A stretch of DNA of 64,000 nucleotides, taken from the NCBI GenBank assembly GCA_041281825.1, contig CP166298.1, positions 3,472,001 through 3,536,000 of the forward strand, given 5' to 3'. The notes beneath the pieces were generated by a model that saw only the letters and a program-made list of their open reading frames with translations, was not told the origin of the DNA and ran no database searches. Source of the stretch: Paenibacillus_D tarimensis_A (GTDB taxonomy: Bacteria > Bacillota > Bacilli > Paenibacillales > Paenibacillaceae). Made by a program: the position numbers and the translations under genes. Shown piece after piece: positions 58,344 through 64,000 of the stretch (the first letter of the stretch is position 1; each line of letters begins with the position of its first letter).

Positions 58344-58820
58344 GTGTCCATTTACGACATTCCAATGACAACCATTGACGGCGAACAGACGACATTGTCC
58401 GCTTACAAGGGCAAAGTGCTATTGATTGTAAACACGGCCAGCGCATGTGGACTTACGCCGCACTATGCGGGTTTACAACAGTTATATGATACGTATAAGG
58501 AAAAGGGACTGGTTGTGCTCGGATTTCCCTGTAACCAGTTTGCAGGCCAAGAATCCGGAAGCGAAGAGGAAATCAAACAATTCTGCGATATTAATTATAA
58601 AATTACATTTCCAATGTTCGCCAAAATCGATGTAAAAGGTGAAAATGCTCACCCGCTCTACACATTTTTACTTAACGAGTGTCCCGAGCCTTACCGTACC
58701 GGTGAAATCGAATGGAACTTTGTCAAATTTCTGGTCGACCGCGAAGGTAACGTCATGAAACAATTCGGCGCCAGAACCGAGCCCGCTTCGCTCGAAGAAG
58801 ATATAAAGAAGCTGCTCTAA
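58344..58820 (+). CDS. Glutathione peroxidase family (thiol peroxidase)
   Basis: 158 residues. The active-site motif 'NTASACGLTPHYAGLQQLY' has Cys in place of selenocysteine; 'VLGFPCNQFAGQESGSEEEI' provides Gln and a second Cys, and 'EWNFVKFLVDREG' the conserved Trp and Asn. Such enzymes in Firmicutes normally use thioredoxin. GTG 58344 has AAGGAGG 8 nt upstream. Single-gene unit with its own promoter and hairpin. Confidence 0.92.
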   Translation: MSIYDIPMTTIDGEQTTLSAYKGKVLLIVNTASACGLTPHYAGLQQLYDTYKEKGLVVLGFPCNQFAGQESGSEEEIKQFCDINYKITFPMFAKIDVKGENAHPLYTFLLNECPEPYRTGEIEWNFVKFLVDREGNVMKQFGARTEPASLEEDIKKLL

Positions 58821-58847
58821 TTGGATTGAATCATAGCAGCCGATATT

Positions 58848-58912
58848 GCGGCGTTCAGAACGCCGCAACGCATAAAACCTCCACCGCGTATTGGAATACA
58901 AGGTGGAGGTTT
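58848..58912. terminator. Two hairpins between the peroxidase and the duplicated-domain secreted protein gene
   Basis: GCGGCGTT-CAG-AACGCCGC (58848-58866), then AAACCTCCACC…GGTGGAGGTTT (58875-58912) with T-rich ends on both strands. Serves both converging genes. Confidence 0.7.
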
Positions 58913-58931
58913 GTTAGTGTATAGAGGTTGC

Positions 58932-59825
58932 TTAAACGCTAAGAGACGCGGTTGTTTCTGTTGAGGCTGAATTGGTGCCGCCGCTATCGGATCCATCATT
59001 ACTATTCGGCTTGCCTAAGCCGAACCCTCGACTGAAGTGGCCTTTGCCTTTCATTCCTTTTCCAAACGAAAGCTCCCCATTCACCGATTTCGTAACCAAG
59101 TCGACAAGCTCGGCTTTACGGCTGTCGTACTGCTCCTGCGTGATGGTTCCGTCAGCAAGCAATTGATCCAGCTTGGCGGTTGTATTCTCAACTTGGAGGT
59201 CAATAATTTTTTGCACATCTACGTTTTGATCCCCGGCAATGTCAGCAAGTGATTTACCGGATTTAAGGGCTTCCGTCAGCTCGTCTTTTGTCATGCCGAG
59301 CAGCTGTGCCAGCTCTTCAGAATATCCCATAACTGCGAATCCTCCATGATGCCTGCCTCCCCCCATTCCTTTCCCGAAAGGTATTTCACCGTTTACAATT
59401 TGAGAAGCTTTTTCGTTTAGAGCCGCTTTACGTTCATCATACTGCTCCTGGGTCAGCCTTCCATCCGCCAGAGCCTGATCCAGCTTCTCAATTCCCGCGT
59501 TGACGTACAAATCAATGACCTTCTGCACATCGACGTTCTGTTCCTCAGCAATATCAGCAAGCGATTTGCCGGATTTCAGCGTTTCTTTCAGTTCATCTGT
59601 ACTCAGGCCAAGCAAGACGCTTAGCTCTTCCGATTGAATCCCCCCTTTCATACTGAAACAAAAGCTTCCCGTACGCTCTCCATCTGCTGCGCTCACAATG
59701 GAACTGGATTCGGTTCCGGTATCTGCCGGCGCAGCCTTAACGAACTGTCCGTTCGCCCACAATCCGCCTCCTATTGTCAGAGCGAGTGCCAATGTGCCTG
59801 TCATCCATACTTGGTAACGTTTCAT
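58932..59825 (-). CDS. Secreted protein with two duplicated helical domains
   Basis: 297 residues. Signal peptide about 1-31. Two roughly 85-residue copies follow: 'LLGLSTDELKETLKSGKSLADIAEEQNVDVQKVIDL…LDQALADGRLTQEQYDERKAAL…VNGEIPFGKGM' (about 68-155) and a close second copy (about 175-262). Each has a 'GKSLADIAxxQNVDVQKxIDL' helix-turn-helix-like part and a 'LTQEQYDxRKAxL' short helix as in SHOCT-like domains. Between them is a Gly/His-rich linker. Ends Gly/Ser/Thr-rich. No anchor or catalytic motif; function unknown. Confidence 0.8.
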   Translation of the reverse strand: MKRYQVWMTGTLALALTIGGGLWANGQFVKAAPADTGTESSSIVSAADGERTGSFCFSMKGGIQSEELSVLLGLSTDELKETLKSGKSLADIAEEQNVDVQKVIDLYVNAGIEKLDQALADGRLTQEQYDERKAALNEKASQIVNGEIPFGKGMGGGRHHGGFAVMGYSEELAQLLGMTKDELTEALKSGKSLADIAGDQNVDVQKIIDLQVENTTAKLDQLLADGTITQEQYDSRKAELVDLVTKSVNGELSFGKGMKGKGHFSRGFGLGKPNSNDGSDSGGTNSASTETTASLSV

Positions 59826-59924
59826 GTACTTTTCCGCCTCTCTTACAAATTATGTGTTTTGTCTTACAATAAAAAATATACCCGCCCCAGCTTAACTCAA
59901 ACTTAAATGCCACTTAAAGGAAAT

Positions 59925-59962
59925 TAAAAAAACCTTTCCGTCAAAATGACGAAAAGGTTTTA
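59925..59962. terminator. Bidirectional terminator after the deacetylase gene
   Basis: AAACCTTT-CGTCA-AAA-TGACG-AAAAGGTTT stem with TTTTTTT on the minus strand and TTTTAAG on the plus strand. Confidence 0.8.
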
Positions 59963-59973
59963 AGAAAACAAAA

Positions 59974-60924
59974 TCACTTCTTCCCGGGAAGGTTTAATAA
60001 TTGAGGCACGGTGACGAATTCGACGCCTTCTTTTTTCAAGGTTGGAATCAGCTCGTCGATTGCCTTTACCATTCCGGATAAATCCTGCGTCCAGTGACCG
60101 CCGCTATGGAGAAGGATTACTGCCCCGGGATGAAGGTTGCTTCGGATATTTTTCTGAACGGTTGCCGAGTCGGCCTGCGTCCAATCCATCGAGTCGACCG
60201 TCCAGCCGACGACGCTGAAATTCATTTGCCCAAGCGTACGGACAATTTCTTCATTCAATCCTCCATAGGGGGCACGGAACAGCTTCGGCGAATATCCGGC
60301 AACGCTTTGTATGGCTTTATCCGTTTCCGATGCCTCCCACTTCAGCCGGTCAATACTTTCCTGATACAGCTTCGGATGCCAGTAGGTGTGATTCCCGATA
60401 ACATGCCCTTCCCGATGAATCCGTTTTGTCACACCTGGATGTCCTTTGACCCGCGAGCCCATCAGGAAAAACGTTCCTTTTACGCCATGCTTATGAAGCA
60501 CATCGAGCACCTGGGGCGTAAATTTGGCGTCGGGGCCGTCATCGAACGTGAGCGCCACCCGGTTTCGGTTAGCCGCTCCCCGCATGACGACGATATTCGG
60601 ATATTTTTTCTGCAGCAAATAATTGCTCATTGGCTTCAATACCCGGTTCTCCGCTTCCGAGCCGCCTGCCAATGCTTTGATATTTCCATGGGCTTTAACT
60701 TTCCCCTGGATGCTCATCGTTTGTTGTTTATCATCGATTTTTTTAGCGGTATCCTGTTGTGTTATTTTCATCTGATTGTTGCGCTGCTGTTTCTCCGCTA
60801 TCGGTTGCCCGTTCTGCTGATCTTGTATCTGGCCTAAATTGGCACAACCGGCTATCCACACGGCAGCTAATATCAAAGATAGGCCTATTGAAACTAATCG
60901 CTTGGTCAATCTGAACGCCTCCAA
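59974..60924 (-). CDS. Polysaccharide deacetylase lipoprotein (NodB domain)
   Basis: Carbohydrate esterase family 4: removes N- or O-acetyl groups from peptidoglycan or other polysaccharide outside the cell. Signal peptide with lipobox 'WIAGC' (about 23-27), a polar linker, then the NodB motifs 'VALTFDDGPD' (Asp-Asp), 'GNHTYWHPKLYQ' (HxxxH metal site), 'RAPYGGLNEEIVRTLG' and 'VGWTVDSMDW', 'PGAVILLHSGG'. 316 residues. Followed by a strong terminator. Confidence 0.93.
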   Translation of the reverse strand: MEAFRLTKRLVSIGLSLILAAVWIAGCANLGQIQDQQNGQPIAEKQQRNNQMKITQQDTAKKIDDKQQTMSIQGKVKAHGNIKALAGGSEAENRVLKPMSNYLLQKKYPNIVVMRGAANRNRVALTFDDGPDAKFTPQVLDVLHKHGVKGTFFLMGSRVKGHPGVTKRIHREGHVIGNHTYWHPKLYQESIDRLKWEASETDKAIQSVAGYSPKLFRAPYGGLNEEIVRTLGQMNFSVVGWTVDSMDWTQADSATVQKNIRSNLHPGAVILLHSGGHWTQDLSGMVKAIDELIPTLKKEGVEFVTVPQLLNLPGKK

Positions 60925-61040
60925 TGATTTGCTTTGTCTTTTAAAGCTTAGTTTGGTAAGTAATCGGTGAACTATGCACGATACATTTTTTATATTCGAT
61001 TATCATTTCGTAACATTTATTTTTTTTGAAAAAAAAACTA

Positions 61041-61070
61041 TTGCATACGGAGTAGGTTCTGTGAGATAAT
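61041..61070 (+). promoter_or_regulatory. Promoter of the tRNA-Thr/tRNA-Pro unit
   Basis: TTGCAT (61041-61046), 18 nt, GATAAT (61065-61070), about 50 nt before the first tRNA. Confidence 0.6.
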
Positions 61071-61120
61071 ACATTTCGTGCCGCACAAACAGCAAATGAA
61101 TAACATAGCTAATCTAGCAC

Positions 61121-61196
<76 letters not shown>

Positions 61197-61202
61197 CTGT
61201 AT

Positions 61203-61279
61203 CGGGATGTAGCTCAGCTTGGTAGAGCACCTGGTTTGGGACCAGGGGGTCGCATGTTCAAATCGTGTCATCCCGACCA
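61203..61279 (+). tRNA. tRNA-Pro (anticodon TGG)
   Basis: Acceptor CGGGATG pairs with CATCCCG; anticodon loop TTTGGGA reads TGG; T-loop GTTCAAATC; encoded CCA at the 3' end. It lies 6 nt after tRNA-Thr in the same transcript. Confidence 0.97.
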
Positions 61280-61300
61280 TATTCTTACAAATGACGGAAG

Positions 61301-61325
61301 AGCTTATCGCAATAAGCTTTTTTTT
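61301..61325 (+). terminator. Terminator of the tRNA transcript
   Basis: AGCTTAT-CGCA-ATAAGCT followed by TTTTTTT, 22 nt after tRNA-Pro. Confidence 0.85.
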
Positions 61326-61381
61326 GTGCAAGCAAAAACGGCTTCACCGTCCTTTAACGGATGAAACATCGTTTTGCGGAG

Positions 61382-61425
61382 AAATTTAAGCCGGTATAAG
61401 AGTAAATTTATACTTTCTTATATTT
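61382..61425. repeat. 44-nt AT-rich palindromic repeat, copy 2
   Basis: AAATTTAAG-CCG-GTATAAG-AGTAAA-TTTATAC-TTT-CTTATATTT: the same double stem and 3x3 internal loop as 44791-44833, with base changes mostly keeping the stems. It lies between the tRNA terminator and the hflX terminator. Confidence 0.75.
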
Positions 61426-61427
61426 TA

Positions 61428-61470
61428 AAAAAAGGCGTAACCGATTGAATCTCAATCGGATACGCCTTTT
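61428..61470 (-). terminator. Intrinsic terminator after hflX
   Basis: Minus strand AAAGGCGTA-CCGATT…AATCGG-TACGCCTTT followed by TTTTAAAAT, 10 nt after the hflX stop. Confidence 0.85.
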
Positions 61471-61480
61471 TAGCATAAAT

Positions 61481-62743
61481 TCAATGCACTACGTACTTCT
61501 GATATTTCTCGTAGTCGCTTTGCTTGCATTCCACCGATACTTTCGTCCCGTTATGCTCATAAGTTGCCGACATCACCTGAGCATGTTCGTTAAAATAGGA
61601 AACAAGACTGCCCTGATCGTAAGGTATGAGCATCTCGCACCGGATATAACCGGTGAAGATATGTTCCCGAATAAGCCCAACCAATTGTCCGAGACCTTTC
61701 TTTTGCTTGGCCGAGAGATAGACGGTATCGTTCTCAGTCTTCGGATAATCGCAAACAGCCAAATCGGACTTGTTGTAAGCGTAGATAATCGGAATGTTTT
61801 CAATACCGATTTCCCGGAGCGTCGCATTCGTAATTTCAATTTGCTGCTTAAAGTTCGGATTGGAATGATCCACTACGTGGATCAGCAAATCGGCTTCCGC
61901 CACTTCCTCCAATGTCGAGCGAAAAGCTTTCACCAAATGGTGAGGCAGCTTGCTGACGAAGCCTACGGTATCGGTGAGCAGAAACGATTTATTATCCGGC
62001 AAAGGGATATTTCTGACCGAAGTTTCAAGCGTTGCGAAGAGCATGTTTTCCTCAAATACCTGTTTATTCAACGTTGGATTGTACATTTCCATCAATGCGT
62101 TCATGATCGTCGACTTCCCTGCATTTGTATACCCGACCAAAGAAACGACGGGAACTTCATTTTTTCGTCTTTGCTTCCGCTGGATATGGCGGCCGGATAC
62201 GAGATGATCCAGCTCTTTATTTAACGCGGAGATCCTCTCTTCTATTCTACGGCGATCCAACTCCAAACGCGTTTCGCCCGCCCCTCTGTTTTTGGTCCCA
62301 ACTCCTCCGCTCTGTCTGCCGAGCGATTCACGCAGCCCGATTAACCTTGGCAGCATATATTGCAGCTGCGCCACCTCGACCTGCAGCTGAGACTCTTTCG
62401 TCTTTGCCCTCTCCGCGAAAATATCAAGAATTAAGATCGTCCTGTCGATGACTTTGCATTCTAAATCGGCTTCCAAATTCCGAATCTGTGAAGGACTCAA
62501 TTCATCATTAAAGATGACGAGATTTGCTTCCTTCCGCTTCAACAACTCCGATACTTCGCCGATTTTTCCCGTTCCGATATAATGAGACGCATTTACCCGA
62601 TTCAGCTTTTGCGTGATCACTCCTAGCACTTCAATGCCGCATGCGGCCGCCAAATTGCTTAATTCTTCCATAGAATAGTCAAAATGGTGTTGCTCGCCAA
62701 GCTGTACGCCGACCAGGATCGCTTTTTGTTCAATTTGTTGCAT
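61481..62743 (-). CDS. hflX: Ribosome-splitting GTPase HflX
   Basis: GTPase that dissociates stalled 70S ribosomes and rescues them under heat or antibiotic stress. The N-terminal HflX domain (about 1-185) has 'VIFNDELSPSQIRNLEADLECKVIDRTILILDIFAERAKTKESQLQVEVAQLQYMLPRL' and 'GVGTKNRGAGETRLELDRR'. The G domain has 'GYTNAGKST', 'DTVGFVSKLPHHLV' and 'YAYNKSDL'. ATG 62743 follows GGAGGGG by 12 nt; a TTG six codons earlier overlaps that site. 420 residues. Preceded by a leader with a terminator. Confidence 0.94.
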   Translation of the reverse strand: MQQIEQKAILVGVQLGEQHHFDYSMEELSNLAAACGIEVLGVITQKLNRVNASHYIGTGKIGEVSELLKRKEANLVIFNDELSPSQIRNLEADLECKVIDRTILILDIFAERAKTKESQLQVEVAQLQYMLPRLIGLRESLGRQSGGVGTKNRGAGETRLELDRRRIEERISALNKELDHLVSGRHIQRKQRRKNEVPVVSLVGYTNAGKSTIMNALMEMYNPTLNKQVFEENMLFATLETSVRNIPLPDNKSFLLTDTVGFVSKLPHHLVKAFRSTLEEVAEADLLIHVVDHSNPNFKQQIEITNATLREIGIENIPIIYAYNKSDLAVCDYPKTENDTVYLSAKQKKGLGQLVGLIREHIFTGYIRCEMLIPYDQGSLVSYFNEHAQVMSATYEHNGTKVSVECKQSDYEKYQKYVVH

Positions 62744-62794
62744 AGGGTATATCCCCTCCAAAACATAGTAATAGTCAACAAGTTCAAAGAAATC

Positions 62795-62822
62795 AAAAAA
62801 ACACAGACTTGATTCGTCTGTG
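62795..62822 (-). terminator. Intrinsic terminator in the hflX leader (possible attenuator)
   Basis: Minus strand CACAGAC-GAATCAA-GTCTGTG followed at once by TTTTTTTG. It lies about 50 nt before the hflX start and downstream of a strong promoter and short leader ORF, with no other gene between. Confidence 0.8.
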
Positions 62823-63071
62823 CGCTAAGCAAACGGAATATGACAAAGCATAACGGCATCACCAAACCGTCTGCGCATCGGAATGCAGCAGGTACTGGGC
62901 AGGGAAAACCGTTTTGGCTCCGATGGTCATACATTCGGTATAAGTTATACAGATACGATAAAGAGAGGTCAGACGCAGTCCTTCCTCTCCTCGAATATCG
63001 ATATTAAGTGTTCCTATCGATCGGCAGACCAATTCCGTTCGCTCCGCACAGGCAGAGTCTTTGAGCGCTAT

Positions 63072-63122
63072 TCAGTTGTCGCGGCACAAAGTGGATTGAC
63101 GGAATTTCACTGCTATCAACAT
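63072..63122 (-). CDS. Putative 16-residue leader peptide of hflX
   Basis: ATG 63122 with GGAGGG 7 nt upstream encodes MLIAVKFRQSTLCRDN and a stop. It is the first translatable frame after the promoter. The strong ribosome site in front of such a short frame argues for a regulatory role. No conservation could be checked. Confidence 0.45.
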   Translation of the reverse strand: MLIAVKFRQSTLCRDN

Positions 63123-63153
63123 GGAACACCCTCCGTTCTTGTTAAGTAGATGA

Positions 63154-63182
63154 ATTATAACATATTGTCATTCATTTTACAA
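63154..63182 (-). promoter_or_regulatory. Promoter of the hflX leader
   Basis: Minus strand TTGTAA (63177-63182), 17 nt, TATAAT (63154-63159). The predicted leader to hflX is about 400 nt and is otherwise non-coding. Confidence 0.7.
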
Positions 63183-63344
63183 CGTATTCCAATATTTCCG
63201 CTTAAAGCTTTCGGCTTTGGCCGACCAGTACTTCGGAAGTAAGAATCGGTCGGAAAACATCCTCGCATTCAATCTCTTGTTTCTTTCATAAATTGGATTA
63301 ACAAAGGGAATAGTAAAATCAACTTAATTGCGGAGTTGATTGAT

Positions 63345-64000
63345 ATGTCATTTTTCCGGAAAAGAACAACGAAAAAGAATGAGAAAAAAAATAAATCTTT
63401 CAATGTGCCTAAAGAATTAATGCCCGATCAATTATTGGAACGGCATAAAAACGATACGGTTAGCGGCAGGCTCGAAGATACGTTTGCATTCATACAACAA
63501 CTGCTGGAAGCAACCGAGGATTTCATCGTCCGGCGTTTCCACGTCTTTGGACGCTTCCCCGCCGCAATGTTCTATTTCTCGAATTTGACCGACCAATCGA
63601 CTATAAACACAGACGTCTTGAAGCCGATGATGAATTTGCCCCGTCAACTAGAAGATAAAATCATTGAACCCGGCCAATTAAAGGAGATCATATTAAACGA
63701 TTCATTGCATCACTGCAATAGCGAAGCGGAATCATATTTGGTTAAGCTTATCGAAGCGCTTCTTGAAGGACAAACGGTCATTGCCGTTGACGGAGTCCAG
63801 GACGCTTTTGTGGTAAATACCCGCAAGGTCGAAAAGCGCTCGCTCTCCCAGCCGCAAACGGAGCAAGTGATTCGTGGTCCGCGCGAAGGTTTTATCGAAC
63901 CGCTTGCCTCGAATCTAGCGTTAATACGCTACCGGCTGCAAACGCCGAATTTCCGGTTTAAAACGATGAGGATCGGAAGGTTGACCAAATCTAAAGTAGC
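63345..64000 (+). CDS. GerA family spore germination protein (N-terminal part; runs off the right edge)
   Basis: A-subunit of a germinant receptor in the spore inner membrane. The visible 218 residues are the cytoplasmic N-terminal domain: 'LEGQTVIAVDGVQDAFVVNTRKVEKRSLSQPQTEQVIRGPREGFIEPLASNLALIRYRLQTPNFRFKTMRIGRLTKSKV' is diagnostic. It begins with a basic stretch 'MSFFRKRTTKKNEKKNKS'. ATG 63345 has GGAG 9 nt upstream. A GAATAGTA -10-like element near 63310 could be a SigG site, weakly supported. Membrane part and partner genes lie outside the window. Confidence 0.93.
   Translation, partial: MSFFRKRTTKKNEKKNKSFNVPKELMPDQLLERHKNDTVSGRLEDTFAFIQQLLEATEDFIVRRFHVFGRFPAAMFYFSNLTDQSTINTDVLKPMMNLPRQLEDKIIEPGQLKEIILNDSLHHCNSEAESYLVKLIEALLEGQTVIAVDGVQDAFVVNTRKVEKRSLSQPQTEQVIRGPREGFIEPLASNLALIRYRLQTPNFRFKTMRIGRLTKSKV

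Noticed and set aside
62883..63149. Plus-strand 88-codon frame in the hflX leader
   Set aside because: No ribosome site or recognisable family. The minus-strand promoter, leader peptide and terminator give a coherent reading of the same DNA.

Overview
The window reads as chromosomal DNA of an endospore-forming, Gram-positive bacterium of the Paenibacillaceae type. The evidence is the complete spoIIIA operon, splB, a YjcZ-like spore peptide, a GerA-family receptor, strong GGAGG ribosome sites with many GTG/TTG starts, T-box and c-di-GMP riboswitches, and gene order that largely follows the Bacillus recN-to-mntR region. No phage, transposase or CRISPR array was seen.

Layout. Positions 1-27.7 kb hold a conserved housekeeping block, almost all on the minus strand. 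It contains recN (cut by the left edge), argR, tlyA, dxs, ispA, xseB, xseA, folD, nusB, the amaP/DUF2273/Asp23 genes, accC-accB, spoIIIAH-AA, yqhV, aspartokinase, efp, an M24 peptidase, aroQ, yqhR, yqhQ (plus strand), a patatin-like gene and mntR. A phosphosulfolactate-synthase-like gene and a DUF441 gene are inserted on the plus strand. Positions 27.8-35.7 kb carry splB, a ccdA-like gene, a complete zinc importer (znuABC) behind a near-consensus promoter with a Zur box, metG behind a Met T-box, yidD and zur. Positions 35.8-39 kb carry a large secreted PKD/stalk-domain protein and small membrane or spore proteins. Positions 39-47 kb are a glycogen operon, glgB-glgC-glgD-glgA-GH15.

The most interesting region is 47.9-51.6 kb. 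A c-di-GMP-II riboswitch precedes an LPXTG surface protein with about 39 PDPEPT repeats, followed by its own sortase. Next, a separate promoter feeds two tandem c-di-GMP-I (GEMM) riboswitches in front of a secreted transglutaminase-fold protein. The arrangement looks like a c-di-GMP-switched surface adhesion module.

Positions 51.8-64 kb hold a sugar oxidoreductase/isomerase pair with a divergent AraC regulator, a HelD-type helicase, glutathione peroxidase, a secreted protein with an internal duplication, a lipoprotein deacetylase, tRNA-Thr and tRNA-Pro, hflX behind a roughly 400-nt leader with a short peptide and an intrinsic terminator, and a GerA germination protein cut by the right edge.

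Other regulatory structure seen: a folded leader before nusB, an attenuator-like hairpin before aspartokinase, a palindrome on the dxs promoter, and three families of dispersed short palindromic repeats. All functional calls are from reading the sequence. No database search or folding program was run.
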